From assembly GCA_963700305.1 (NCBI GenBank), contig CAVOXB010000011.1, positions 1 to 64,000 on the forward strand: a stretch of DNA of 64,000 nt. The letters are read 5' to 3'. Each line of letters begins with the position of its first letter. Within the stretch, counting starts at the first letter, position 1. Shown here piece by piece: positions 32,430 to 42,704 of the stretch. The stretch is from Desulfomonile sp963700305. GTDB taxonomy: Bacteria; Desulfobacterota; Desulfomonilia; Desulfomonilales; Desulfomonilaceae. A model generated the notes under the pieces. It saw only the letters and a list, made by a program, of their open reading frames with translations, was not told the DNA's origin and searched no databases. Position numbers and translations under genes: made by a program.

Positions 32430-35396
32430 CTACATCCAGTCGCGCTTGGAGCTGCCTTGCTCGGAATCTTCTCGATCAATTCGACCTGGTTCGTACTTTT
32501 TGAACGGTCCCTGAACAATTGTGTCCGTGGTGGAAATTCCAATAGTGCCCGGAGGCAATACAACCGAATATTCGTAATCACCCCTCACGAAAACCACTTG
32601 AGGGCCCGATCTTGCCGCCCTAAAAGTTGAGGACAGCTCTAACAGCTTATCGGACGTAAGTTGCCCAACACCATTGTATTCGATGATTACGTCTCCTTTG
32701 GCCATGCCCGCTTTCTTGGCTGCCGACTTGGGGCTGAAGTCCAGAACATACACCCCTTTGACAGGAGTCGGATTCTGAGTTTTGCTAGCGGCTAATGACC
32801 TTTCTGTTTTGCTTCCGGAAGAAGCCTGCCGTACGCGTTCCTTTTGTTTCGCCACAATTTCAGCCACTGAACGTTGGTCCACGCCCGGAACCCATGTTTT
32901 GGTGAGGAAATCATTGGCAAAGTGAAACTCTCGCACCGGATTTCCCTGTTCGATCACCACTCTGAAGCCACTGTTGTAGAGCGCCAAGTCCGGCCATGCC
33001 TTGCCTCGAAATGCACAGCGCAGCCTGACCGGGCCGGAAGTCCAGTCTCCTCCCTTCATGACCCTGAACTCGCCCTGGACAGGGCCTTCGGGATCTATTT
33101 CTGGCGCGTATCCGTAATAGCCATCAGAATAGTAGTCCCGAACCCACTGCAAAACGTTCCCCGCCATATCATAAAGGCCGAACCCGTTTGCAGGAAATTT
33201 GCCCACAGGTGAAACGTTCTTGTACCCACTGTCCTCGTCGGAATCCTTCCAGAGAAAGGGCTTGCTTCTATCCGCATAATTGGCCTTTCTTCCGTCTGGA
33301 GGAGCATCGCCCCACGGAAAACGCGGGGCGGGCAACCCACCTCTAGCCGCGTACTCCCATTGAGCCTCAGTAGGCAATCTGTATAGGAGCTTCTCCTTGG
33401 CCGTTAGCCAGTCTACGAATGCCTCGGCGTCGTTATAAGTGATCATCGTTACAGGTTGATCATCGGTTACGGACCAGCCAGGATTCTTCCATGATAATCC
33501 TCGCTTCAACTCGAAATGCAGAGAATCCAAGTTGTAAGCCAGTCCACCATCTTCTTCCGCGTCGGTAACATAACCTGTTTCGTCCACAAATTGTCGAAAT
33601 TGCCGGACCGTCACTGGTGTGGACGATATCAGAAATGGCCTGGACATGCGCACCTTGCGAAGTGGCGTCTCGTTCTCCAGGTTAATCGGCTGTCCCGGAG
33701 CCAATGTGTTGATCGCCCATGCAACATCCGCGTCGGAGCTTCCCATGACGAAAGAACCGGCAGGAATGCGCACCATGATCATTCCTACGGAATTTACAAA
33801 AGCATCTTTGTCTTTCTTTTCAGTCCTATCGATAAGAGCTTCCAGGAGAGTTTTCACGAAAAATGTGGGCTCCACAGAAAGGTTTCCCTTCGAGCGACCG
33901 GAATCAGACTCCTCAATCAGTTTTTGGGCTTCTGATCGTTTTCCTTTCTCCGCAAAAGATTTCACCCGCTCGACGAGTCTAACTAATTCTTCGGTTGTTG
34001 GAGAAATGTCCGGTTTTGAGTGGAGCTCTCGGTATTCTTGCGAGCTCAATGCTGCAGCGACTCGGAATCCACACACGTCCGCCGCCAAATGCGGATCAAT
34101 GCCTGAGCGAAACGCATTTCTGGCTATTCCTGCCCCAAAAGCCCAGTTGCCTCCTCTGACCACGATTTCTTTCCCTGTTTTCGGGCCAGCGGGATCTCCG
34201 GGAATGCTTGACTTGACCTGCTCATAGATTTTCGAATCATAATAGTCGTAGCAGAAATGCCACAGGTTGCCTACCATGTCGTGCAGGCCTAATCCGTTGG
34301 GTTCGTAGCTTCCAACTGGTGAGACATTCGCATAGCCGTCGTCCACCGTCCGGTCGCCCCACGGCATAGGGGCTCTCCAGTCTGCCATATTGAGCTTCTT
34401 GCCATCAGGGTAGTCGTTGCCCCAAGGAAATCGTTCACCTTCTTTTCCGGCCCTGGCCGCATATTCCCACTGGGCTTCGGTGGGCAAGTGATATTTGCGG
34501 TTTTCCTTTCTGGACAACCATTCGCAAAAAGCCTCCGCATCAGCGTGCGAAACCATCGTCACCGGTTGGTCAAGCCAGACCTCAAATCCCGGACTTTTCC
34601 ACGAAGCACCGCTTTTCTTGACCCAATGTTTCTTCCCGCCATCGTAAACCCAACCCCAATCCTGCTTTTCGGCTTCAGTGCGGTATCCTGTCTCATCTAC
34701 GAATGTCTTAAACTGCCCCACAGTAACGTGATACTTGCCCAAGAGATAAGGAAGGGTAATTTGGACTGAGTGCGAGGGGGTCTCCTGCTTAACAGCGTTC
34801 TCAGTGGTGTTCCATTCAGTTTGGATCCGGCGCAATTCGGATTCCGAACTACCCATCGAGAAAGTGCCCGGCGCAATCGCTCGCAGCCGTATGCCTATTG
34901 AATTAACGGCTTCGCCTGGGGTCATCGTCCGGTTGCGGAGATCTCCACTCATGGATCGAATATGCTGGAGAGTCTCTTGAAATGCCGATACATTCTCGGA
35001 ATAGCCAAGCCGGCGAGCCATTTCCACAGCCCTCTGTAGAGGATAAATAGCCAGCTCCAATTCCTGCCGTTCAATGCGTTTTTGCGCGAGGTTCCAGTTG
35101 AGTTCCAGCGAGGGAGACATCTCGTCTGTAGGAGCGACTCGGCTGCCTTGGTAGCGCAATCTCCAATCCGCTGTTGTCCTGCGTTTCGGACTATCCTGCT
35201 TGCGCGCAAACACTTCGAGGTACCCTGAGATTGCACCGTACAGTTTTTCCGAACCGGACGCAGACGCGCGCGTGCCCTCATTTATGGACGTTCCCTGCGC
35301 CTCTATCTGAGCGCACAGACTGGGAAACAAAGAGACAATCGTGAGCAGCAGCAAACAGCCCGCTTTCAAAGGAAGCACCATGCCGGATTTCCTCAT
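32430..35396 (-). CDS. Secreted protein with two FGE-sulfatase domains and a PDZ domain
   Basis: A 988-residue exported protein. ATG 35396 is the start preceded by AAGGA and directly followed by the signal peptide (about 1–32). FGE-sulfatase (SUMF1/EgtB-like) domain 1 spans about 165–455 and domain 2 about 533–810. Both show the family blocks: MGSS near the start, PTEAQWEYAARxG, FPWG, NVSPVGxxxxNGxGLxDMxGN and a CGFRVA or SGFRVV ending. Residues about 875–970 are PDZ-like (AGMAKGDVIIEYNG). These domains serve either as formylglycine-generating enzymes or as non-catalytic binding modules; I do not see the paired active-site Cys of aerobic FGE, so binding or another chemistry is likely. Followed by tatA upstream on the same strand. 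Confidence 0.85.
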   Translation of the reverse strand: MRKSGMVLPLKAGCLLLLTIVSLFPSLCAQIEAQGTSINEGTRASASGSEKLYGAISGYLEVFARKQDSPKRRTTADWRLRYQGSRVAPTDEMSPSLELNWNLAQKRIERQELELAIYPLQRAVEMARRLGYSENVSAFQETLQHIRSMSGDLRNRTMTPGEAVNSIGIRLRAIAPGTFSMGSSESELRRIQTEWNTTENAVKQETPSHSVQITLPYLLGKYHVTVGQFKTFVDETGYRTEAEKQDWGWVYDGGKKHWVKKSGASWKSPGFEVWLDQPVTMVSHADAEAFCEWLSRKENRKYHLPTEAQWEYAARAGKEGERFPWGNDYPDGKKLNMADWRAPMPWGDRTVDDGYANVSPVGSYEPNGLGLHDMVGNLWHFCYDYYDSKIYEQVKSSIPGDPAGPKTGKEIVVRGGNWAFGAGIARNAFRSGIDPHLAADVCGFRVAAALSSQEYRELHSKPDISPTTEELVRLVERVKSFAEKGKRSEAQKLIEESDSGRSKGNLSVEPTFFVKTLLEALIDRTEKKDKDAFVNSVGMIMVRIPAGSFVMGSSDADVAWAINTLAPGQPINLENETPLRKVRMSRPFLISSTPVTVRQFRQFVDETGYVTDAEEDGGLAYNLDSLHFELKRGLSWKNPGWSVTDDQPVTMITYNDAEAFVDWLTAKEKLLYRLPTEAQWEYAARGGLPAPRFPWGDAPPDGRKANYADRSKPFLWKDSDEDSGYKNVSPVGKFPANGFGLYDMAGNVLQWVRDYYSDGYYGYAPEIDPEGPVQGEFRVMKGGDWTSGPVRLRCAFRGKAWPDLALYNSGFRVVIEQGNPVREFHFANDFLTKTWVPGVDQRSVAEIVAKQKERVRQASSGSKTERSLAASKTQNPTPVKGVYVLDFSPKSAAKKAGMAKGDVIIEYNGVGQLTSDKLLELSSTFRAARSGPQVVFVRGDYEYSVVLPPGTIGISTTDTIVQGPFKKYEPGRIDREDSEQGSSKRDWM

Positions 35397-35444
35397 CAAA
35401 TAGAGTTCCTTAACACCACAGGAAATATTCAAACCTGGACATGA

Positions 35445-35687
35445 TTACTTGGGTTCCATTTTTTCCTTCACTCCGCCCTCTTGAGCAGGCGTCTGAGTCG
35501 CGGCAGTCGAAGTAGAGGTGCTGGGCGTCGGGTCTGGTTTGGAATCAGGAATGTCTTCTCCATCCATTGTTTTCTTGAAGGTTCTGATTCCTTTTCCGAG
35601 GCCGCTCATGATTTCGGGAATCCGCTTGGCCCCGAATAACAAGACCACAATGATCAGAATTATTATCAGCTCTTGCATACCAAACAT
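35445..35687 (-). CDS. tatA: Sec-independent protein translocase subunit TatA
   Basis: An 80-residue protein with the TatA plan. A short N-terminus leads into one helix (MQELIIILIIVVLLFGAKRI), then the hinge and amphipathic helix (PEIMSGLGKGIRTFKK) with the conserved FG-x-x-x-(I/L)P pattern. A Thr/Ser/Pro-rich acidic tail follows. It lines or thins the inner membrane for export of folded twin-arginine substrates. tatB and tatC are not adjacent. It sits 48 bp upstream of the FGE–PDZ gene on the same strand, so the two may share a transcript. Confidence 0.92.
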   Translation of the reverse strand: MFGMQELIIILIIVVLLFGAKRIPEIMSGLGKGIRTFKKTMDGEDIPDSKPDPTPSTSTSTAATQTPAQEGGVKEKMEPK

Positions 35688-35899
35688 GACGGGACTTCTC
35701 CTTGCGGGTCTATTGTCAGAAGACCTTGCATGATTTTATAAGAATTGCCAAGAGTTTCGAACTTGCAGACAGTGACATTCCAAAAAAGAGATCATGTTTG
35801 GCCAAAATTTGCCCGTCGTGAGCCGAGCAATTAAGAAGGCATGTTACTCTTTACTTACATGGGGAACAAGAACGCTCTGAACGGTGTACGCTGTCATTG

Positions 35900-35972
35900 A
35901 GAGCGAAGCTAAGCAATCTCAAAAACGAAACGACGGAGATTGCTTCGTCGCTTCACTCCTCGCAATGACTGA
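35900..35972. repeat. REP-like hairpin element (copy 1)
   Basis: AAGCAATCTC and GAGATTGCTT are inverted repeats around a short spacer, followed by TCGTCGCTTCACTCCTCGCAATGAC. The same design recurs at about 61,090–61,160 near gyrB. It lies in a 400-bp gene-free gap between tatA and the GltD-like gene. The rest of the gap shows nothing else I can name. Confidence 0.65.
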
Positions 35973-36091
35973 CTCTAGGTTATGTCCTTGTCCCGCTCGT
36001 CGGTGAACGGCTATGACGGCTCTTCATTGGGTGATATCAAATTTGCCGTTCATTCCAGAGTACTAATGTAGATGCGGAGATCAATTTCCTA

Positions 36092-38255
36092 TCAACGTTC
36101 GGGATTTCGTTCTCGGGAATCAGCGCTCAAATCCTGGCAGAGCAGCACTTGAGAAAAGTCCGGCTCCTCTCCTGACATTCTACTGGCGAAGGCGACTCTT
36201 CTGCAATCAGGACACGTGTTCTCGAAGGACTCATACGCTGGAACCTCAAGGCTTTTTGCAACGTGTTTTACAAATACTTTCGGCAAGAAATAAACGCCGC
36301 ACCCTTTACAAGCCTGCATTTTGATCCTATTGATAATAGTTCCGCACATTAATAGATGTCGTTCATCGCCTCGGTCTTCCAATTGCAGGGCGCCTGTTGG
36401 GCAGATATTTACGCAGGCTCCGCATCCAATGCATTTGGGGAGGCCATGTACGTAATCTTTTAGAACAAGAGAGCTTTCTCCGGCATGATGGAATCTGATC
36501 GCTGATACTCCCAGCTTGTCTCTGCACACTTCAACGCATTTTCCGCATCGTTCGCAAATGTCGCATCGCATGCATCTCTTGGCCTCTAGTTTAGCAGCGA
36601 TTTCATCAAGCCCCAATTCAACCTGATCAAAAGTGTGCAGTCTTCGATCGAGATCTATGAGAGGGATCTCCTGGCGCTGGATGAAGGATTTCTCGTGGTA
36701 ATCCATAGTCATAGGAGGGACCATATCTCTAGGTCTCGGCAAGACATCCTGAGGGAAGGCTTCAGCTCGCAGATATGCATGAATAGCGCTGGCAGCTCTT
36801 TTCCCCCCCCCTATGGCCTGCACCACTGTTGCCGGGCCGGTGACTGCATCTCCGCCTGCAAAAACATCAGAGATATTTGTCTGCTGACGACCGGGCCTGA
36901 CTTGTATAGTCCCTTTCCTTGTAAGTTCCAAATCGCCTAATCCAGGAAAGTCATACACGTTGGGTCCTTGCCCTATTGCCGAAATAATTGCCCCTACCGG
37001 CATCTTGTATTCCGATCCTTCGACAGGCACAGGTCTGCGACGTCCACTTTCGTCAGGCTCACCAAGAGAGGCCATTTTACATTCCAGGAAGTCGACTTTG
37101 CCGTAGCTTCCGAGAATCCTGGCTGGAATTGTAAGCTGATGAACGTGAATACCCTCCTCGGCCATCTGAATAATTTCCTCGAAATGGGCAGGCATTTCCG
37201 AACGTGTTCTTCTGTAAACAATACTGACTGATTGGGACCCGAGTCTCACGCAGGTGCGGGCAGCGTCCACGGCCGCGTTGCCTCCCCCTACTATGGCCAC
37301 TTTGTCGGCGGGTTTGATTTTCAAACCAAAGGATACGTCTTTGAGAAATTTCAACGCGCTTAGGACTTGAGGATAGTCGTTCTCTCCTTCTATTTTCAGC
37401 TTGTAGCCCTGCCAGGACCCTATGCCCAGGAAGAAAGCCTTGTATCCGTCTTTCCGGAGCTGATCCAGGGTCAAGTCAGCTCCCACAGGTGTGTTCACAA
37501 CGATTTCCACTCCCATGGCTTTGATTGAGTCTATCTCTCTGCGAACTACATGTCTTGGAAGCCGAAACTCCGGAATACCAGCGATCATCAATCCGCCCGG
37601 TTCCGGCATACTCTCGAACACCGTGACCTTATAGCCTTCCCATGCAAGAAAATACGCGGCGGTCAGTCCAGCGGGTCCTGAGCCTATGATGGCTATCTTT
37701 TCGTCGTAGGAGTTCGCAGGTTCGGGTATTTTGTAGCCTATTCCCTTCTCCATGACCATTTTGGCAGCCAGACCTTTAAGGTCTTTTATACACAAGGCTT
37801 TGTCCAAGTATCTGCGCTGACACCATGACTCACACGGGTTAGGACAAACCAGCCCGCAAACCCATGGAAACGGATTGTCCTTCCTAATGAGCTCTATTGC
37901 CTCATCGTATCTTCCTTGGCCGATCAAGCCAATATAGGATGGAATGTCTATCCCTGCGGGGCAATTCAACTGACATGGCGCAGACGACTCTCTTTTTTAG
38001 TCCGTCTGTTCCGTAAACTATATAATCCTTTTCCGCCGCTGGTCCTGGAGGAAACATAGGAAGTGTGGCCATCATGTGCTCCTGAGTGAACGAATTGGTA
38101 TCCGGAGAATATGTATATTCTACTTTGTCTCCGCGCTTGACGTAATCCCGGGAGAACTCCAGGTTCTTCATACTGGAGAGGCGCGACCTCAAAATATCGC
38201 TGTTCTTCGATCCGATGACCTTCAATGACCAAGGGTGATGCTGACCGGAAGGCAA
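36092..38255 (-). CDS. GltD-like NAD(P)H flavoprotein oxidoreductase with C-terminal ferredoxin domain, one frameshift
   Basis: About 720 residues. An N-terminal segment of about 85 residues precedes the glutamate-synthase-small-subunit core. Its cluster motif PCQLNCPAGIDIPSYIGLI and CGLVCPNPCESWC carry the Cys residues, and FAD (IIGSGPAGLTAAYFLAWEG) and NAD(P) (VAIVGGGNAAVDAART) sites follow. The C-terminus has two 4Fe-4S sets (CERCGKCVEVC; CIGCGACVNICPTG), then CKGCG and CPDCR. Such proteins pass electrons between NAD(P)H and ferredoxin-linked partners in anaerobes. A T6 run on the plus strand (37993–37998) is one base too long; removal restores GLKRESSAPCQLNC. The start is uncertain: TTG 38255, or further up. 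Confidence 0.85.
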
Positions 38256-38566
38256 AATAATACGAGCGACTGCCCGCTCTGCGCTTCAAGTCCTGGATCT
38301 ATAAAATGACAGATTTTATGCATTCATGTCAATGCCCATCCAGAGACAGGGAATTGTATTTTGCCAAAGTACCCGCGCTCTCAGAAGAATTTTTTCAACA
38401 GAACGCGTGGCATTGCAGGAAAGTCAACTCAACAACGATTCTTATCTCACAAAAATGGAGATTTTTCCAGAAACGGACGCAATTGGCAGGCCACAGCCTT
38501 GTTCAGTATTGTGTCGAACGAAGATTCTGTGATAAAGTCCGTTTCAATAAAAAAGCGGGTGAGATC

Positions 38567-38851
38567 ATGGGCTCGTGCAGAATTGCAGTTGTTGTTTTAT
38601 TTGCGGTGGCGATTTCAATCGGGTCTTACGAAGTTGCCTCTGCTGAGCAGGTGTGGACCAAATGCCATATAACGTGCCGGTGCCTACAGGACAACACTGT
38701 AGGGAATTTCCTGTTCAATATTCCCTTGGACAGAACACCTGACACCGGCTTCAGCGCTGATGCTGCATGCAATTCCTATGCGCACAGGACATGCGCTGAT
38801 GGATGTAACGGCACAAAATTTTCCTACACCTACCAGGTGACCAGCCCCTAA
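38567..38851 (+). CDS. Small secreted cysteine-rich protein
   Basis: A 94-residue protein with a signal peptide (1–27, cut near VASA/EQVW) and six Cys in the mature part (KCHITCRC…ACNSYAHRTC…DGC). Even Cys number and export suggest disulfides. ATG 38567 begins the signal sequence; upstream frame is open but not coding-like. I do not recognise the family. No repeats or metal-binding pattern beyond the Cys residues. The 350 bp that follow, to the radical SAM gene, contain no gene I can support. Confidence 0.65.
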   Translation: MGSCRIAVVVLFAVAISIGSYEVASAEQVWTKCHITCRCLQDNTVGNFLFNIPLDRTPDTGFSADAACNSYAHRTCADGCNGTKFSYTYQVTSP

Positions 38852-39209
38852 TTCCCGAGGACCTCTGGTTCCGCAGCAAGAACAATATTGCGTTAAACAG
38901 AACGGCAGGAGGTCCTTTGCATTCCAAAAAGTGATACGGTCTCGAAGGAGAACTCTGTCGAGGCCTTACGTCCCCGAGTCAAATAAAAATTTCGGCAATG
39001 TCTGTAAGTTCAAGCATGGCTCCTTCAGGTCCCGAAGAGACAAGACGGAAACGATATAGTAATATGTGCTACAATTAGAGAAGGGGAGCATTTGCGGCTC
39101 GACACTCGACAAGCTCTAAATCTTAATTTTGAAGATTCAATGCTGCCATTCAAACGTATTATTCCTTCATTTACATTGATCTGCAGCTTCTGTGTCGAGG
39201 AGTGGAATT

Positions 39210-40745
39210 ATGAACGTGTTATTGGTCTACCCCAAAAGCCCTCGGAAACTCAGCATCGGCCACGAAGACAGAATCATAAGACTTGCCTCAAAGGGGGCCT
39301 ACAGTCCGCCCCTGGGATTGTTGACGGTGGCTGCTCTGCTACCGCAAGACTGGAATCTCAGATTGGTCGATTTGACCTTTCAAACGATCACAAAAGAAGA
39401 CTGGAACTGGTGTGAAGCAGTCTTCACCACTGGCACGCTCCCTCAGTTTACCAAAATCATTGAAGTAATTCGCGAGAGCAAGAAAAGAGGCAAAATAGTT
39501 GCCGTAGGCGGGGCGGCGGCATTTCATTTCCCCGAAGAATTTCTGAAAGCGCACTCTGATTTTGTGGTGATCGGAGAAGGCGAGGTAGCCATTGGCGTCC
39601 TGATTGAGAAGATTGAAAACAGACAATTCGGTAGCATAATAGAAAGTGCCGGCCACGCTGAACTCTCTAACTCGCCGGTCCCTAGATTCGATCTCCTGGA
39701 TATAAAAGCATACGTTGATATGTCCATTCAGACATCCAGAGGATGCCCGTTCCATTGTGAATTTTGTGATGCCACCCTCATTTTCGGCAAAGAAGTGAGG
39801 ACCAAAGATCCCGCTCAGGTATTGAAGGAATTGCAGAAACTCTATGATCTCGGCTGGCGACGGGAAATATACATTGTGGATGACAATTTTATTGGAAATC
39901 CGGGCAAGGCCAAGCGCCTACTGGAGGCCATGATTCAATGGATGGACGATCATGGCGGGCCATTTGAGTTCTTCACTCATGCCTCAATAAATCTTTCTCG
40001 ATTTCCAGTGTTGATGGACATGATGGTTCGTGCAGGATTTGTCTCTGTATACATTGGAATAGAATCCACGGACAAGGAAGCTCTTAAGATCGCACGAAAA
40101 CTTCAGAATTCAGCCACAGATCTGGATGAAGCATGCAGACGAATCAATGAAGCAGGACTCCAAATTGTTGCAGGGACAATGATAGGAATGGACGGAGAAT
40201 CAGCCGGCAGAGATCGAAGTCTCATTGAATTCGTGGATCGAAACAATATACCCGTGGTTGAAATCTCTCTGGTGTACGCTTATCCAGGCACAGCACTGTG
40301 GCGAAGGCTCAAACAAGAGCAACGTCTCCTTTATTCTGATGTCGATGATCTCCTGCAAAGCAACAACTTGCTGATGAATTTTGTGCCCACGCGTCCCGCT
40401 GACGATATAGAAGCTGAATTTCTCAATATAATGGCCGCATTGTACGATAGCTATGCATTCCTGGACAGAGCTTTCAATCACTTTATCGCAATGCGACCGT
40501 CTCCTGTCCGTAGCAATCCGAAAATGTTGGAATTAGGTGAAATGAAAATTCTCGTGATCACCCTTATTCGGTGGGGACTGTTGAGGAACACGAGAACCAA
40601 ATTCTGGCGTCTGCTCGTGAAAGCTTGTATAAGAATGGATATGAGACGCCTCTTTTTGTTTATTCGTTCCTGCATCGCTCTGGAACATTACATTGATCTT
40701 CAGAGAGAATTGAGACAAATGCTCGTGTCTTCACGCCGCGCTTAA
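39210..40745 (+). CDS. B12-binding radical SAM enzyme
   Basis: A 511-residue protein. ATG 39210 follows GAGGAGTGG; the frame is open 18 bases further up. Residues 1–140 are a cobalamin-binding-like Rossmann domain (LLVYPKSP, PPLGLLTVAALLP, GKIVAVGG). The radical SAM cluster motif is CPFHCEFCD at about 179–187, followed by IVDDNFIGNPGK. A C-terminal DUF4070-like helical region completes the known layout of B12-dependent radical SAM methylases and of unclassified relatives. The exact substrate cannot be read. Its gene ends 12 bp before the next gene, so it may share a transcript with the esterase. Confidence 0.87.
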   Translation: MNVLLVYPKSPRKLSIGHEDRIIRLASKGAYSPPLGLLTVAALLPQDWNLRLVDLTFQTITKEDWNWCEAVFTTGTLPQFTKIIEVIRESKKRGKIVAVGGAAAFHFPEEFLKAHSDFVVIGEGEVAIGVLIEKIENRQFGSIIESAGHAELSNSPVPRFDLLDIKAYVDMSIQTSRGCPFHCEFCDATLIFGKEVRTKDPAQVLKELQKLYDLGWRREIYIVDDNFIGNPGKAKRLLEAMIQWMDDHGGPFEFFTHASINLSRFPVLMDMMVRAGFVSVYIGIESTDKEALKIARKLQNSATDLDEACRRINEAGLQIVAGTMIGMDGESAGRDRSLIEFVDRNNIPVVEISLVYAYPGTALWRRLKQEQRLLYSDVDDLLQSNNLLMNFVPTRPADDIEAEFLNIMAALYDSYAFLDRAFNHFIAMRPSPVRSNPKMLELGEMKILVITLIRWGLLRNTRTKFWRLLVKACIRMDMRRLFLFIRSCIALEHYIDLQRELRQMLVSSRRA

Positions 40746-40757
40746 GGGGGAATATTA

Positions 40758-41819
40758 ATGAAAATACCTAAGATTCTATTCAGTGCCCTGCTCTTGGTTG
40801 TCGTTTCAAGCCAGGCCTGCCTTTCTGAAACCGGGTCTGGCCGCAAATGTGAGGAATCTTGTCGGCCGTCGCCCGAGGTGAAGAGCTCTTTGGCACGATA
40901 CAATGTGACAGCGCCCCTTGATAAGCTTACGAACAAGACAGTTCCTCTCTTGCGTCAAACTGAAAAAGTTATAGCTGCTACAACGACCAATACCATTTCC
41001 ATGGATAGAATTGTGCATTTGAATATAGAGTCGAGCGATCATACCATCCCTGTTGCCGTGTACATTCCCCGGAAAAAAGATCCCTCTCCAGATAACAAAA
41101 TGCCTGTCATGATATTCATACACGGAGGCGGATGGACACTTACAAACACGGCATTCTATGATCCTGTCATTCGCAAACTGGCTGACGCTGTTCAAGCTGT
41201 CGTAGTGTCTCCGGATTACAGACTCGCTCCGGAAGACCCTTTCCCTGCCGCGGTGGATGATTGCTTTGCTACTCTCCAGTGGGTAGCACGAAATGTTTCG
41301 GAATTCGGTGCAGACCCTTCGAAAATAATTCTCAGTGGTGATAGCGGAGGCGGCAATCTGGCGACAGTGACTGCATTGCGAGCCAAAGAGCAAGGCGGTC
41401 CCCAAATCAGTTTTCAAGCCTTGTTTTATCCTTCAGTCAATATTGCCGATATCGACACACGTTCAGCGAAATGCTTCGGTCGAAAATTTTTGCTTACTAC
41501 CAAGGCACTTAAATCATTCAGGTCCTTCTATTTGCCGAAAGAGGATGACTGGAAAAATCCTTTTGCGTCCCCGCTTCAAGCTCAAGACTTGAAGGGAATG
41601 CCTCCGGCTCTAGTAATTACAGCAGGATGTGATCCTCTGTTGGACGAAGGGTCAGCCTACGCCCAAAAACTCTCTGAAGCCGGGACAAAAGTCATCTATC
41701 ACATGGAACCGAATATATTTCACGGTTACCTCAATTCTCTCAATAGGGATCCTCTCATATCGCCGATTGCGGAAAAGACGCTTGATAATGCTGCCCAGGT
41801 GATCCGAGAAAATCTGTGA
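40758..41819 (+). CDS. Exported alpha/beta hydrolase (HSL/GDXG esterase family)
   Basis: A 353-residue protein with an N-terminal signal (about 1–25). The oxyanion-hole motif HGGGW and nucleophile elbow GDSGGG are typical of the hormone-sensitive-lipase family; the acid and His follow in CDPLLDEG and FHGYLN. It hydrolyses carboxylic esters, probably of medium-sized acyl groups. ATG 40758 is preceded by AAGGGGGAA. Twelve bases after the radical SAM stop, hence likely cotranscribed. Export to the periplasm is inferred from the leader. Confidence 0.88.
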   Translation: MKIPKILFSALLLVVVSSQACLSETGSGRKCEESCRPSPEVKSSLARYNVTAPLDKLTNKTVPLLRQTEKVIAATTTNTISMDRIVHLNIESSDHTIPVAVYIPRKKDPSPDNKMPVMIFIHGGGWTLTNTAFYDPVIRKLADAVQAVVVSPDYRLAPEDPFPAAVDDCFATLQWVARNVSEFGADPSKIILSGDSGGGNLATVTALRAKEQGGPQISFQALFYPSVNIADIDTRSAKCFGRKFLLTTKALKSFRSFYLPKEDDWKNPFASPLQAQDLKGMPPALVITAGCDPLLDEGSAYAQKLSEAGTKVIYHMEPNIFHGYLNSLNRDPLISPIAEKTLDNAAQVIRENL

Positions 41820-41977
41820 ATCGAAGCGTACGTATCAGCTATTCGATGAAAAGCGAGAAGGACTGTAATTTTATCATCAAGTTACGGCCGTTCTAGAAGC
41901 TACGCTTGGCATTTCCAGTCCGTAGAGCTATATTCGACCTCCTGATTTGCATTTATTCTTTTTCGGAGGATGGATGA

Positions 41978-42628
41978 TTGTCACGATCGTTGACTGCCGA
42001 AGAGCTTGTCATGTCATTCCGTTTCGAAGAAGAAGCGGCCTTCCTGGGAGCCCAAAGGATAGCGGGCATAGACGAGGCTGGTAGAGGTCCGCTGGCAGGA
42101 CCTGTGGTTGCTGCCGCTGTGATCATGCGAGTCTCGGATCCCATTGCCGAAATAAATGATTCCAAGCTCTTGAGTGCAAAAGTGAGAGAAGCTTTGTTCG
42201 ACCAGATCCGGGAAAAGGCCGTTGCGGTTGGCATTAGCGCCGTCTCATCCGAAGTGATCGACGAAATCAACATTTACCAGGCAACCCGCGTTGCAATGCG
42301 AAACGCTGCCATGGAAATTAGTCCTCTGCCTGATTATTTACTCATAGACGGCCCATTATCACTCGAATTAGAGATCAGGCAGAAGCCCATAATAAAAGGT
42401 GACAGATTATGCTTCTCAGTGGCAGCGGCAGCAATAATTGCAAAAGTCACCAGAGACCGACTAATGTTGGAATTTCACGAGCAATATCCTCAGTACGGAT
42501 TTGATCGCCATAAAGGATACGCCACTAAGGATCACCGGGATGCATTACTGAAATACGGGCCTTGTCCCATTCACAGAAAATTCTTCAAGGGAGTAAAGGA
42601 ACCTGAGTTTCCGCTGTTCAATATATGA
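41978..42628 (+). CDS. rnhB: Ribonuclease HII
   Basis: A 216-residue endonuclease that removes RNA from RNA–DNA hybrids and misincorporated ribonucleotides. The acidic pair in IAGIDEAGRGPLAGP, the Asp of LIDGPL and the later Asp/His region YGFDRHKGYAT match the HII active site. TTG 41978 has GGAGGA seven bases upstream and is taken as the start; ATG 42011 gives a shorter protein without that site. Alone between an esterase and a membrane TPR protein. Confidence 0.92.
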   Translation: MSRSLTAEELVMSFRFEEEAAFLGAQRIAGIDEAGRGPLAGPVVAAAVIMRVSDPIAEINDSKLLSAKVREALFDQIREKAVAVGISAVSSEVIDEINIYQATRVAMRNAAMEISPLPDYLLIDGPLSLELEIRQKPIIKGDRLCFSVAAAAIIAKVTRDRLMLEFHEQYPQYGFDRHKGYATKDHRDALLKYGPCPIHRKFFKGVKEPEFPLFNI

Positions 42629-42704
42629 TTGATTGTCTTTAGTGGCGCTAAACCCTTGTCTGTTCGACATGGATTGACTGACAAACAGCGCTGAGGAATT
42701 GCTC

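Noticed and set aside
38858..38916. AGGACCTC…GAGGTCCT inverted repeat after the Cys-rich gene
   Set aside because: Eight-bp stem with a 43-base loop and no U-run; too weak to call a terminator.
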